43,220 nt of DNA from Bacteroidales bacterium (GTDB lineage Bacteria > Bacteroidota > Bacteroidia > Bacteroidales > UBA932), in assembly GCA_017455065.1 (NCBI GenBank), contig JAFTBU010000031.1:1-43220 (forward strand), read 5' to 3'. How positions within the stretch are numbered: the stretch's first letter is position 1; every line of letters begins with the position of its first letter. The translations under genes and the position numbers were made by a program. Of this stretch, positions 15,100 through 25,000 are shown one piece after another. The notes below the pieces were generated by a model, which did no database searches, was not told the origin of the DNA, and was given only the letters and a program-made list of their open reading frames with translations.

Positions 15100-17892
15100 T
15101 CAGAATTTCAGACTGACCTTCAGTCCCATATAGGTGAAGGTCCCCGCTCTGGTGATACCATCGCGGTCCACTGCCTGCGCGCTTATCTTCCAGCCCTCGG
15201 GCATGCCTGCCCATGAGCCTTCCATATCATCCAGCGTAAGGGTCCTGGAGGCTTCATCCCAGTGCATGGGTATCCAGGCGAAGGCGCCTTTCTCGTAGGA
15301 ATAGTCCGTGCCGTCGTCGCTGTAGAGCCTGAAATCCGCATCCTTGCCCGTAAATACGCTTATGCTCAGCTCCGTCTGCTCAGTGGCGGTGCTGGGGACG
15401 TCGTTGCCCCTGACGAAGATCTGTCCCTCGCGGTAATAAGTCGGGATGTCCTCGAGGGGAGCGTCGGCGAGCAGGTTCAGGCCTCCTTCGTACCTGGTGA
15501 CCTTGTCCCCCTGGATACGGTACCAGCCGCATCCTTGAGGCAGGTAAACCTCGCGGGAGCGGGCTCCGTATTCATACACGGGGCAGACCAGAAGGGCGTC
15601 TCCGAACATGAATTCGTCGCTGATCCCGAGGGCGTCGCTGTCTGAGGCGAAGTCCATGACCAGCGGCCTCATGATGGTGTAGTCGTCGAAATGTACGCGG
15701 GCTGCCAGCGAATAGATGTAGGGCATCATCGAGTAGCGGTCCCGTATGCAGGCGACTATCCCTTCGTAGGCGGGTTCCCCTTCAGGAGCTATGCTCCAGG
15801 GCTCGCGCATGGGGAATTGTCCGTGGGCGCGGTAAATGGGGGTGAAGCGGCCCCACTGGTGCCAGCGGAGCTGGAGCTCCCTCCATTCTTCCAGGTCGGG
15901 GCTGACCTCTCCGGTGCGGTTGAACAGATTCTGGGCGGCGCTGTAGCGGTTTTCCACGCTGAATCCTCCCACATCCTGTCCCCACAGGGGGATGCCGGCG
16001 ACGGAGTAGTTGAGGCCGGCGCTGATCTGGGCTTTCATATCTTCCCAGCGGGTGCCTATGTCGCCGCTCCAGCTGGCGGTGGAGTATCTCTGCATGCCTG
16101 AGAAGCCGTTCCTGGTGAGCAGGAACACTCTCTTGCCGTCTTTCGTGGCTCTCTGGCCGTCGTATATGGCCTGGGCGTTCATGAGGGCGTAGGCGTTGAA
16201 ATAGCGGGTCGAGGATCCGAGGGCCGTAGGACCGCTCATGGCCTTGCGGTAGTCCATGTCGGTGCAGTCGTGGATGTTGGGCTCGCTGGCGTCCATCCAC
16301 CAGGCGTCCACGCCTATGGGATACAGATGGTCTTTCATCTGCTTCCAGAACAGTTTGCGGGCTCCTTCGGAGTAGGCGTCATAGAAAGACTGCTGGTATC
16401 CCAGCCAGTCTTCTACGCTGTCCTTCACGGGGACCTGGTACATCCAGCCCTTGGAATCGAACTCGCGGAAATGCTCCGTGTTGGTGTAGAACTTGGGCCA
16501 TACGCTTATCATGAAGCGTGCATCCATGGCGTGTACGCTGTCCACCATCGCCGTGGGGTCGGGGTAGCGGCTTTCGTCGAACTCGTGGCTGCCCCACTGG
16601 TCGGGTTTCCAGTACTGCCAGTCCTGCACTATGTTGTCCATGGGGATATTGCGGCTGCGGAAGCCCCTGACGGCGTCCACCACCTCGAACTGGTTGCGGT
16701 ACCTCTCGTAGCTCTGCCAGAATCCCATAGCCCACTTCGGGGGCACGGGGGCCTTGCCGGTGAGGGTGCGGTAGCCGCTTATCACTTCGTCGCTGTCCTC
16801 GCCGTTGATGAAGTAGTAGTCTATGCCGTCCTGCATCTCACCCCACCAGGACATCTTTTCCTGCTCTTCCTCCGGGACGGGGGAGAGTACCTTGAGGGCG
16901 CAGTAACTGGTGCCTCCGTCGGGTTTCCACTCTATGTGTATGGGGACTTTGGTGTCGCGTATCATCTTCACGGAGAATTTGCGTCCGTTGGGATTCCAGG
17001 CGGTGCGCCAGATCTCCGGCATCACTTCCTTTCCGTCGATGAATACTTTCATGTAGCCGGCATAATACAGGTAGAATCTGAAAATCCCGCCTTCGGAAGG
17101 CTCCAGCCATCCGTCGTATTCCACGTGGGAGCCGTTGAAATTGAAAGCCGGCGCCCCCATCACCCTGTCGCACTCGGGCACCCTCAGGAATTCCTGGTCC
17201 AGGGCGGTCTCCCTTCGCACCAGGGTCTCACCCCTGCGGGGAGTATAGGTGCCGGTCAGGGCTCCTTCCACTCCGTCCTTGTCATAGAGCTTGAACACTT
17301 CGGAGAGCTGGGCGTACGGACGGGGATCGCCCCAGCGGCACAGGCTGTAGCTGTCCCAGAGTATGCCGTAACCTCTGGAAGAAATGACGAAGGGGAGGGA
17401 TATCTTGGTATTGTACTGATAAAGCTCTTCGTTGCGGCCTTTCCAGTCCCATTCGTCGGCCTGGTGCTGACCCAGACCGTAGAAGGACTCGTCGAAGGGG
17501 ACGAAGGTCTGCCTTACGGTCCAGCCCTTGTCGCCTTCCACCTCGATGGGGGTGAAGCTGCGGGTGTCTTCCGCGACGAGCAGGGGCTCTCCCACGCGGC
17601 TGTACATCACGCGGCCGTCGGCGATGTTGACCACCGCCATGAGCCTGGAGGTCTTGAGCACCTTGGCCCCGTCTTTCTCATAGTATTCGAAATCCCGGAA
17701 GGCCTTATGGGGGACAGTGACCAGGGATGCCCTGTCGGAGAAGGACGCTCCCGCAGGGACGGATTCCACGTGTATGATGTTTTCATTGATGGCGGTGAGG
17801 CGTACTTTCTCACCGTTGCCGCATTCGATGACTTTGCCGGTGGTGCAGCCGCACAGCAGTGCGGCGAACAGGAATAATCTGCTTAACTTCAT
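15100..17892 (-). CDS. GH31 glycosidase with PA14-like insert, alpha-xylosidase-like lipoprotein
   Basis: A 930-residue exported lipoprotein. The signal is MKLSRLFLFAALLCGC. ATG 17892 is used because the in-frame TTG at 17901 lies in a promoter box. After an N-terminal sandwich domain (SFYGLGQHQADEWDWKG), residues around 210-360 look like an inserted PA14 domain (GWLEPSEGGIFRFYLYYAGY, VFIDGKEV). The GH31 barrel then shows WQSYERYRNQ, WWMDASEPN with nucleophile Asp534, and SGDIGTRWEDM with acid/base Asp611, followed by GIPLWGQDVGGF. Domain order and motifs resemble xyloglucan alpha-xylosidases of Bacteroides and Cellvibrio. An alpha-glucosidase role next to the starch operon is the alternative. 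It is divergent from GH127. Confidence 0.9.
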   Translation of the reverse strand: MKLSRLFLFAALLCGCTTGKVIECGNGEKVRLTAINENIIHVESVPAGASFSDRASLVTVPHKAFRDFEYYEKDGAKVLKTSRLMAVVNIADGRVMYSRVGEPLLVAEDTRSFTPIEVEGDKGWTVRQTFVPFDESFYGLGQHQADEWDWKGRNEELYQYNTKISLPFVISSRGYGILWDSYSLCRWGDPRPYAQLSEVFKLYDKDGVEGALTGTYTPRRGETLVRRETALDQEFLRVPECDRVMGAPAFNFNGSHVEYDGWLEPSEGGIFRFYLYYAGYMKVFIDGKEVMPEIWRTAWNPNGRKFSVKMIRDTKVPIHIEWKPDGGTSYCALKVLSPVPEEEQEKMSWWGEMQDGIDYYFINGEDSDEVISGYRTLTGKAPVPPKWAMGFWQSYERYRNQFEVVDAVRGFRSRNIPMDNIVQDWQYWKPDQWGSHEFDESRYPDPTAMVDSVHAMDARFMISVWPKFYTNTEHFREFDSKGWMYQVPVKDSVEDWLGYQQSFYDAYSEGARKLFWKQMKDHLYPIGVDAWWMDASEPNIHDCTDMDYRKAMSGPTALGSSTRYFNAYALMNAQAIYDGQRATKDGKRVFLLTRNGFSGMQRYSTASWSGDIGTRWEDMKAQISAGLNYSVAGIPLWGQDVGGFSVENRYSAAQNLFNRTGEVSPDLEEWRELQLRWHQWGRFTPIYRAHGQFPMREPWSIAPEGEPAYEGIVACIRDRYSMMPYIYSLAARVHFDDYTIMRPLVMDFASDSDALGISDEFMFGDALLVCPVYEYGARSREVYLPQGCGWYRIQGDKVTRYEGGLNLLADAPLEDIPTYYREGQIFVRGNDVPSTATEQTELSISVFTGKDADFRLYSDDGTDYSYEKGAFAWIPMHWDEASRTLTLDDMEGSWAGMPEGWKISAQAVDRDGITRAGTFTYMGLKVSLKF

Positions 17893-17898
17893 AACATA

Positions 17899-17906
17899 CA
17901 AATATA
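17899..17906 (-). promoter_or_regulatory. Candidate -7 element for the GH31 gene in the 62-bp divergent gap
   Basis: TATATTTG on the minus strand is a perfect -7 box but lies only 6 bp from the ATG, implying a very short leader. No clear -33 TTTG is seen upstream. On the plus strand TAACTTGC (17927-17934) is a weak -7 candidate for GH127. Nothing else is recognised between 17893 and 17954. Confidence 0.4.
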
Positions 17907-17954
17907 ATCATTAATGAAATAATGTGTAACTTGCAGTATTAACCGCATGATCCC

Positions 17955-20219
17955 ATGAAAAAGAGCATCCTCCTCCTGATAGCCGCCGCCCTTGCCCTGC
18001 CTGCCGAGGGGCAGGTGAAACACATAGCAGCCGTAGAACCCGTGAAAGTGGACACCCCGGTCGGAACGGTGCCGCGCCTGCCTTCGCAGCTGCTGGTCCG
18101 CTACGCCGACGGGAGCAGCGGATGGCGCCAGGTGGTGTGGAATGATGCTTCCCGGGAGGTCGAAGCCTTCCTCTCAGACAGCGTCCTGCATCCAGCAGGC
18201 TGCCGCTACGAAGTGGCCGGCGCCATAATCGGCGAGGGTCCCGGGGGCTTCCCTGTCAAAGCGTCGGTGCGGGTGACCCGCGCCTCATGGCGCCATCCGG
18301 CCCCGGAGCCGGTAGCTTCGCCGCTGCCGCTCGCCGATGTCCGCCTCACAGGGGACAACCGCCTCACTTCAAACCGCGATATGGATATACGCAATCTCCT
18401 GAGTATCAATGTCAAGGAGATGCTGTACAACTATCGTGACACCTACGGCCTGAGCACCGAGGGCTATCCCCGCTCGAGGGGCTGGGATTCCCCGACCACC
18501 AAGCTCAAGGGACACGGCAGCGGCCACTACATGTCCGCCATGGCCATGGCCTATGCCTGCTGCGAGGACCCCGCCCTGAAAGACAGCCTCAAGACCAACA
18601 TACGCATCATGGTGGACCAGCTGAGAGAGTGCCAGGAGCTGACCTTCGTGATGGACGAGGGTCTGGGCCGCTACCGCGAAGCGCGGGATCTCGCCCCGGA
18701 AGAGGAACTGCGCCATCTCAAAGGGGACTGGGCTTCGTTTGACGAATACAAGAAAGACTGCTGCAGCTACGGCTACGGCTATCTGAACGCCATCCCCGCC
18801 CAGCACCCCGTACTGGTCGAGATGTACCGGCCCTACCACAACGAACAGTGGGTCTGGGCCCCTTACTACAGCATCCACAAGCAGCTCGCCGGCCTGATCG
18901 ACATCGCCCTGAACGTGGACGACGAGGCGATTGCCTCGAAAGCCCAGCTGATCGCCAGGGACATGGGCCTGTGGGTATGGAACAGGCTCCATTACCGCAC
19001 TTTCGTGGATGTGCAGGGCAGCCGGGAAGAGCGCCGCAGCCGCCCCGGCAACCGCTACGAGATGTGGAACATGTACATCGCCGGTGAACTCGGAGGTATG
19101 GCGGAGTCCCTCTCGCGCCTGAGTGAGATGTCCTCCGATCCCGGGGACAGGGCCAGGCTGCTGGAAGCGGCGTCTTATTTCGACGCTCCCGCATTTTTCG
19201 GACCCCTGTCGCGCAATATAGACGACATCCGCGGCCGCCATGCCAACCAGCATATCCCCATGATCACCGGGGCCCTGCGCTCCTACCGCCTGAATGCCGA
19301 TCCGATGTACTATGACATCGCCCTCAATTTCTGGCAGCTCGTCCAGGGACGCTATGTCTATGCCACCGGAGGGGTGGGCAACGGAGAGATGTTCCGGGAG
19401 CCCTACACCCAGATGCGCAACATGCTCCCCGACCCCTGCCTGAATGAGACCTGCTGCGCCTACAACCTCGCCAAGCTCACCAAGGACCTCAATTGCTACG
19501 ACCCCGACGACGCTGCCTACATGGACTACTACGAAAGGGTGCTGTACAATCAGATCGTGGGCTCCTTGCATCCGGAGCATTTCGCCGTGACTTACCAGTA
19601 TGCGGTGGGACTGAACGCCCGCAAGCCTTTCGGCAACCGCAGCCCGAGCTCCACCTGCTGCGGCGGCACCGGCGCCGAGAACCATGTCAAATATCAGGAG
19701 GCGGCCTACTTCGTCTCCGACGACTGCCTCTGGGTGGGGCTGTACCTGCCCACGGAGGCCTTCTGGAGGGCCAAGGGTGTGACTCTCACCCAGGAGTGCG
19801 CCTGGCCTTCGGAGCATTCCGTGATCAAGGTCTCCGGCGGCCGTTTCGCCATGAAACTGAGGGTGCCTTACTGGGCCACGGAAGGCTTCGACATAAGGCT
19901 CAACGGCCGCAGCATAGCCCGCAGCTACCGTCCCTGCTCATATGTGGAGATACCTGCGAGGAACTGGTCGGAGAGTGACGTGGTGGAGGTGGTGATGCCC
20001 TACACCGACCATATCTGCTATGGTCCGGACAAGATAGACGGATACTCAGAGTGGCTGGGCGCCTTGATGCACGGGCCCCTCGTGATGGCCACCCCCGACG
20101 CGCCCACATGGGAGGAGGCCGTGTACAAAAAAGGAAGCGAAGGCATGACCTTCGCTCCCGATTATACTCAGACCGGTAATTCTACCAGATATCTCAGATT
20201 GCCCGACGGGAATCTTTGA
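17955..20219 (+). CDS. GH127 family glycosidase, beta-L-arabinofuranosidase-like, secreted
   Basis: The 754-residue product has a classical signal peptide (MKKSILLLIAAALALPAEG). A short Ig-like region (VGTVPRLPSQLLVRYADGS) follows, then the GH127 catalytic module. GH127 enzymes of the HypBA1 type use a zinc site of one Glu and three Cys, one of which is the nucleophile. The matching residues here are in LNETCCAYNLAKL (Glu498, Cys500) and SSTCCGGTG (Cys568 as likely nucleophile, Cys569). Substrates would be beta-L-arabinofuranosides of plant cell wall glycans. The last 26 bp overlap, tail to tail, with malQ. A related family with similar fold (GH146) is possible. Confidence 0.9.
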   Translation: MKKSILLLIAAALALPAEGQVKHIAAVEPVKVDTPVGTVPRLPSQLLVRYADGSSGWRQVVWNDASREVEAFLSDSVLHPAGCRYEVAGAIIGEGPGGFPVKASVRVTRASWRHPAPEPVASPLPLADVRLTGDNRLTSNRDMDIRNLLSINVKEMLYNYRDTYGLSTEGYPRSRGWDSPTTKLKGHGSGHYMSAMAMAYACCEDPALKDSLKTNIRIMVDQLRECQELTFVMDEGLGRYREARDLAPEEELRHLKGDWASFDEYKKDCCSYGYGYLNAIPAQHPVLVEMYRPYHNEQWVWAPYYSIHKQLAGLIDIALNVDDEAIASKAQLIARDMGLWVWNRLHYRTFVDVQGSREERRSRPGNRYEMWNMYIAGELGGMAESLSRLSEMSSDPGDRARLLEAASYFDAPAFFGPLSRNIDDIRGRHANQHIPMITGALRSYRLNADPMYYDIALNFWQLVQGRYVYATGGVGNGEMFREPYTQMRNMLPDPCLNETCCAYNLAKLTKDLNCYDPDDAAYMDYYERVLYNQIVGSLHPEHFAVTYQYAVGLNARKPFGNRSPSSTCCGGTGAENHVKYQEAAYFVSDDCLWVGLYLPTEAFWRAKGVTLTQECAWPSEHSVIKVSGGRFAMKLRVPYWATEGFDIRLNGRSIARSYRPCSYVEIPARNWSESDVVEVVMPYTDHICYGPDKIDGYSEWLGALMHGPLVMATPDAPTWEEAVYKKGSEGMTFAPDYTQTGNSTRYLRLPDGNL

Positions 20220-22056
20220 TCAGGCCTTCGACCTCTGCATTGAGGTCGAAAGCAGTCTTCAGACTCTCCAGGTCGAAGTGCACGCGATAGCGCCAGTGAT
20301 GGTGGCTGTCGGCGGGCTCGTTGATGCGCTCTGCGTCCCTGTCGGAGCGGCGCAGCCCCTTGTCGAGGGCTACCCAGTCCTGCAGGGGGAAGATGGCCAG
20401 CATCGAAGGTGAATCCAGGAACTCCCAGAGCATGTTCCTGATCTCCCAGGGCTCCGGATCATGGTCGCACTGCATCCTCAGGGTGGGCATGTCGTGGCTC
20501 GAAGTGGCGCAGACGCTCAGTTCCTTCCATTCGCCCTCATTCTCCATCCCCCTCATCTTGAGCGAGAGTATGCGTTCGTGGTCCATCACGCCGGGCACGC
20601 AATGGGGCACCATGCCGAGGTCCTCACCGCAGGCGAGCATGCCGGTGGCTCCCAGCAGCTCGGGCAGTTTCTTCTCGGCGTTGCGCCTCCAGAATTCGTC
20701 GTGGCGGTGGTAGAAGAAATCATTGTACAAGGCTCCGAACCGCTCCTGCTGGTCCTGGGGCAATCCTGCCGAGGCGGGGGCGATGAGGGGCTGGTACATG
20801 CCGGGATGGCGGGGATCCGGATGGAAAAGCCCGTCGATGGGCAGGTGCATGGCGAAGATTTCCTTCTCGGAGTAGGGCAATGCGGGATTGAAATGTCCCA
20901 TCAGGCCGCCGCTGTACTCCGTAGGGATCTCCCAGATGCGGAAGAAGCCGAGTATGTGGTCGATGCGGAATGCGTCGAAATAGCGGCTCATCTTGCGCAG
21001 ACGCGCCTTCCACCAGGCGTAGTCGTCCTTTGCCATCTCTTCCCAGTTGTAGGTCGGGAAACCCCAGTTCTGGCCGTCTGTGCTGAAATAGTCAGGGGGT
21101 GCTCCGGTCGAGGAATCCAGGTTGAACAGCTCGGGATGCCAATAGGCCTCGGCGCTGTCGGCGCTCACTCCGATGGGGAGGTCGCCCTTGAGCGACACGC
21201 CCTTGGAGCGGGCGTAGTCCACTTCGGCGCAGAACTGCTTGTCCAGGTGGTACTGCATCCAGCAGTAGTATGCGGGCTCCAGGCGGTCGCGCTTGGCGCA
21301 GAACTCCGCGTATTCTTCCAGCCAGTAGGAATTTTCCTTGACGAAACGTTTGTAAGCGGCGGAAGCCATGTCCTTTTCACCTCTGGCCTCGAAAGCCTTG
21401 CGTATGTAGGCCATCTTGGCTTTGAAGACCCTGGGATAATCCAGTTCGGGCAGGGCGTTCAGCTCGGCCTGCAGCTTGCGGAACACGGCGTCTTCCTTGA
21501 TGCCCAGATCCTGCAGATGCATGTACAGGGGATGCAGGGCGAAGGTGGAGACGGGGCTGTAGGGGTAGGAATCCTGCCAACCTCCCTTGCGGGTGGTGTC
21601 ATTGACCGGCAGGAGCTGGAGTATGCATTGTCCCGTGGAGGCGGCCCAGTCCACCAGGGGCCTGAGGTCGTGGAACTCGCCTATGCCGAAGTCCTTCGCG
21701 GTGCGAAGCGAGAATACCGGCACGGCAGTGCCCGCTCCGCGGAAACCGGGACGGTCGAAATACTCCGCCTGGTGCTTGCGGGTGAAGGGGCAGCCCGGGA
21801 TGGGGCAGTCCAGCCACTGGTCCTGGATGAGTTTTGCGGACTTGGAGCTGTGGTGGGTCCATTCGTTGCGGATGATCAGGCCGTCGTACATCACCACATA
21901 GCTGTAGTCCTTGAGCGCCGCTGCGCTGCAGTCGCTGACGGTGACCGACCAGATGCCTCCCTCACTCCATTCCATGGGGTACTTCTTGTCGGCGAGGACC
22001 AGGGCGAGGCTCTCCCCCCACCTGGTCACGTACTCTATCTTGAAAGTCACTTGCAT
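20194..22056 (-). CDS. malQ: 4-alpha-glucanotransferase (GH77), compact form
   Basis: MalQ transfers maltosyl or longer glucan units between malto-oligosaccharides and releases glucose, in the cytoplasm; no signal peptide is present. The first about 95 residues look like one CBM20-type starch-binding domain (FKIEYVTRWGESLALV). The catalytic domain starts near residue 108 (AVPVFSLRTAKDFGIGEF). Catalytic residues are nucleophile Asp366 (AFRIDHILGF), acid/base Glu478 (ACGEDLGM) and Asp522 (SSHDMP). At 620 residues it is shorter than the roughly 900-residue MalQ with two CBM20 domains that I recall from Bacteroides. Its start overlaps the stop of the GH13-GH97 gene by 10 bp, making it the last gene of the operon. 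Confidence 0.94.
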   Translation of the reverse strand: MQVTFKIEYVTRWGESLALVLADKKYPMEWSEGGIWSVTVSDCSAAALKDYSYVVMYDGLIIRNEWTHHSSKSAKLIQDQWLDCPIPGCPFTRKHQAEYFDRPGFRGAGTAVPVFSLRTAKDFGIGEFHDLRPLVDWAASTGQCILQLLPVNDTTRKGGWQDSYPYSPVSTFALHPLYMHLQDLGIKEDAVFRKLQAELNALPELDYPRVFKAKMAYIRKAFEARGEKDMASAAYKRFVKENSYWLEEYAEFCAKRDRLEPAYYCWMQYHLDKQFCAEVDYARSKGVSLKGDLPIGVSADSAEAYWHPELFNLDSSTGAPPDYFSTDGQNWGFPTYNWEEMAKDDYAWWKARLRKMSRYFDAFRIDHILGFFRIWEIPTEYSGGLMGHFNPALPYSEKEIFAMHLPIDGLFHPDPRHPGMYQPLIAPASAGLPQDQQERFGALYNDFFYHRHDEFWRRNAEKKLPELLGATGMLACGEDLGMVPHCVPGVMDHERILSLKMRGMENEGEWKELSVCATSSHDMPTLRMQCDHDPEPWEIRNMLWEFLDSPSMLAIFPLQDWVALDKGLRRSDRDAERINEPADSHHHWRYRVHFDLESLKTAFDLNAEVEGLIKDSRRAI

Positions 22057-25000
22057 GGTTCAAAACTGATTGCGAAGCCGCCACCCGGCTTCATGGTTAC
22101 ACGTATGCTGTCCGAGGCGACGACGGTCCGGGTGGAGATGTCGTAAGCCTGAGGATTGTCTTTGTAATGCGCCGAAGGGGCGTCTGCGTAGATCTTTGCG
22201 GTGAAGCTGCCCTCGCCGAGGAAATCCAGGGGGATGTCGAAGGAACGCTCCTGGGTGTCGGTGACGCCGCCGCAGAACCACTGTCCGGCTTTGGAGCGGC
22301 GGGCGGCGACTATGTATTCCATCGGTTCGGCGAAGAGGTAACGGCTCTCGTCCCAATCCACCGCCACATCCTCGATGAAGCGGAAGGCATCCAGGAAGCG
22401 GCTGTAGTGCTCGGGGGTGTCGGCCGCCATCTGGAGAGGGGAGTACATGGTCACGTACAGTCCCAGCTGGCCGCAGATGGTGGTATTGACATAAGAATCA
22501 TTGCCGCACCAGTCCTTGAGGTTCTGCTCGAAGATACCCGGGGTGTAGTCCATGGGCCCGCCGTTGAGCCTGGTGAAGGGCAATATGGCGGTGTGCCCGG
22601 GGGTGATGCCGCCGAATGCCTGGTACTCGGTGCCCATTGCGGATTCGTTGCCGATGAGGTTGGGCCAGGTGCGGCAGAGTCCGGTAGGACGCACCGCCTC
22701 GTGGGCGTTGACCATGATATGGTGGGCGGCCGCCTGCTCGAGGGCATACTGGTAGTGGTTGACCATCCACTGGCTGTAGTGGTGCTGTCCCTGTGGCAGG
22801 ATGTCACCCACATAGCCCGACTTGACGGCGTCGTAGCCATACTTGTTCATCAGGGTGTAGGCGGCTTCCATATGGCGCTCATAGTTGCGTACGCTGGAAG
22901 AAGTCTCATGGTGCATCACAAGTCTGATGCCCTTTGAATGGGCGTAGGCGTTGAGGGCCGCGATGTCGAAATCGGGGTAGGGGGTCAGGAAATCGAAGAC
23001 ATAGTCTTTGTTGCAGTTGGCCCATTCCTCCCAGCCTATGTTCCATCCCTCGACCAGAACGGCGTCGAAGCCGTGTGCGGAGGCGAAATCTATGTAGCGG
23101 CGTACCTTCTCGTTGTTGGCGCTGTGGCGGCCGTTGGGCTTGGCAGAGGCATAGTCGAAGCTGTCCAGGCGTATGCCTTCGGCGTCGGTGTAGGCCCAGG
23201 AGCCCGCTCCCGCTATCATCTCCCACCACACGCCCATGTATTTGACCGGATGTATCCAGCTCACATCTTCCAGGGCGCAGGGCTCGTTGAGGTTGAGCAC
23301 CAGGCGGGAAGCGAGCTGCCCGGTGGCGCTGCGGGCCAGCTGGACCGTCCTCCAGGGGGTCTTGCCGGGAGTCTGCATATTGCCTTTCCAGCCCTGGGCG
23401 TCAGGGGTGAGGAAGGCCCTCAGGCTGTGCGCCCGCCCGTCCACGAGCAGGTGCATGCAGGGATAGTCCACCAGGGCGGCCTCGTGGATGTTGACATAGA
23501 TCCCGCCCGGGGTCTTCATCTGCAGGGAAGTCTGCACTCCCCAGGTGTCGAACGGGGTCTGGCTGGAGTTGCCGCGCATCTTGTCGCGGAAATGGGGGCC
23601 TATCTCAGAGAGGCGGGTGCAGTTGTATTCGTATTCCTGGGTGTCGAAGTCGCCGGGTATCCACCATGCGGTGCAGTCATCCGCCATGGCGAATTCGGTG
23701 AGTTCCTCCTTGATGACGAAATGCACCATGGACTGGCCGGAGGGGAATTCGTAGCGGAATCCCAGGCCGTCGTCGAACAGGCGGAAACGTATGTCCATCC
23801 GGCGGCCGCTTTCCTTCTGGCAAAGCTGCACCAGGAGTTCGTTGTAGTGGTTGCGTATGCTGGATTCCTCGCCCCACACGGGCTCCCAGGTCTCGTCGAA
23901 GCTGTCAGTGCGGGTGCCGGTGAGCACGAAGCCGCGGTCCAGTGCGACACTGCCCGTCCCGTCTTCCTTGGCAATGCTGCCGTCTCCCTCGTAATGCAGG
24001 TCCTGCGCTTTGATGACGCCCCTGAGCTCGAATCCCAGGCGGCTGGGGAGCACTACGCTCTGCCCGTCGATGGAAAGGCTGTAATAAGGGGTGCCGGCCT
24101 CGGAGAGGGTGAAATCCATCTTTATCGTCCCGTCGGGGGAAGACAGCGAAGTCTCGGGGGTGGGGAAAAGACTCCATCCCCAGGGGCCGAGCTCCAGCGT
24201 ACCGTTTTCGAACGGTACCGAGACGGCGGCCGGGGTGAGATTGGCATAGACCGTCACCTTGTCCTTGCCCTTGGCGCGGGAAAATGCCAGCACTCCCTCC
24301 GGGACATCCTCGATGAACACAGCGGGGGCGCCTTCCTCCCCGGCTGCGAGGCAGGGATGGGCGTGCCTGAAGGCGATGAGGTCGCGGATGAATGAGGTAT
24401 ATCCGTTGGCCGACCAGTCGGTGATGGGATCCTTCTCGAAGAATTGCAGACGGCGCTGCAAGCCTATCTCCTGGCCGGTATAGACCAGGGGCTGGCCCTT
24501 GGGCAGGGTGAAGCAGAGGACTTCCATGACCTTGGCTGCGTCGCCCATCCTCTCGAATTCACTTCCGGCCCAGGAATTTTCGTCGTGGTTGGAGGTGAAC
24601 ATCAGGCGGAAGTTGGAAGGACCCATCCAGGCGTCGTCCTCGGCGAGGTATTCGCGTATGTCCTTCACGCTCTTGGTGCCCTGGGCCACGTCGTTGAGCA
24701 TGTGGTGCAGCTTCCAGGCGTACGAGGCGTCGAAAGTCTCGGAAGCGTCGGTGAGGGCGTCGTTCTCGGCTTCGGCCAGCAGGTAGATGTCGGGATAGTC
24801 TTCATTCAGCTTGGGCAGTATACCTTTCCAGAATGCTGCCGGCACTTCGGCTGCGGCGTCGCAGCGGAAGCCGTCCACGCCCTTCTCCAGCCAGAAACGC
24901 ATGCAGGAGTCCTGTGCGGCCCAGACGGTTTCATTGTCATAGTTGAGGCTGCGGGTGTCGTTCCAGTCGTATTCGTAGATGGCGTTGCCCAGAGAATCCC

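Noticed and set aside
16270-17877. Plus-strand frame of about 535 codons opposite GH31
   Set aside because: Shadow frame; compositionally skewed and without domain signals.
20461-22146. Long plus-strand frame opposite malQ
   Set aside because: It is a shadow of the minus-strand GH77 gene, which keeps all catalytic motifs; the plus-strand translation has no recognisable domain.
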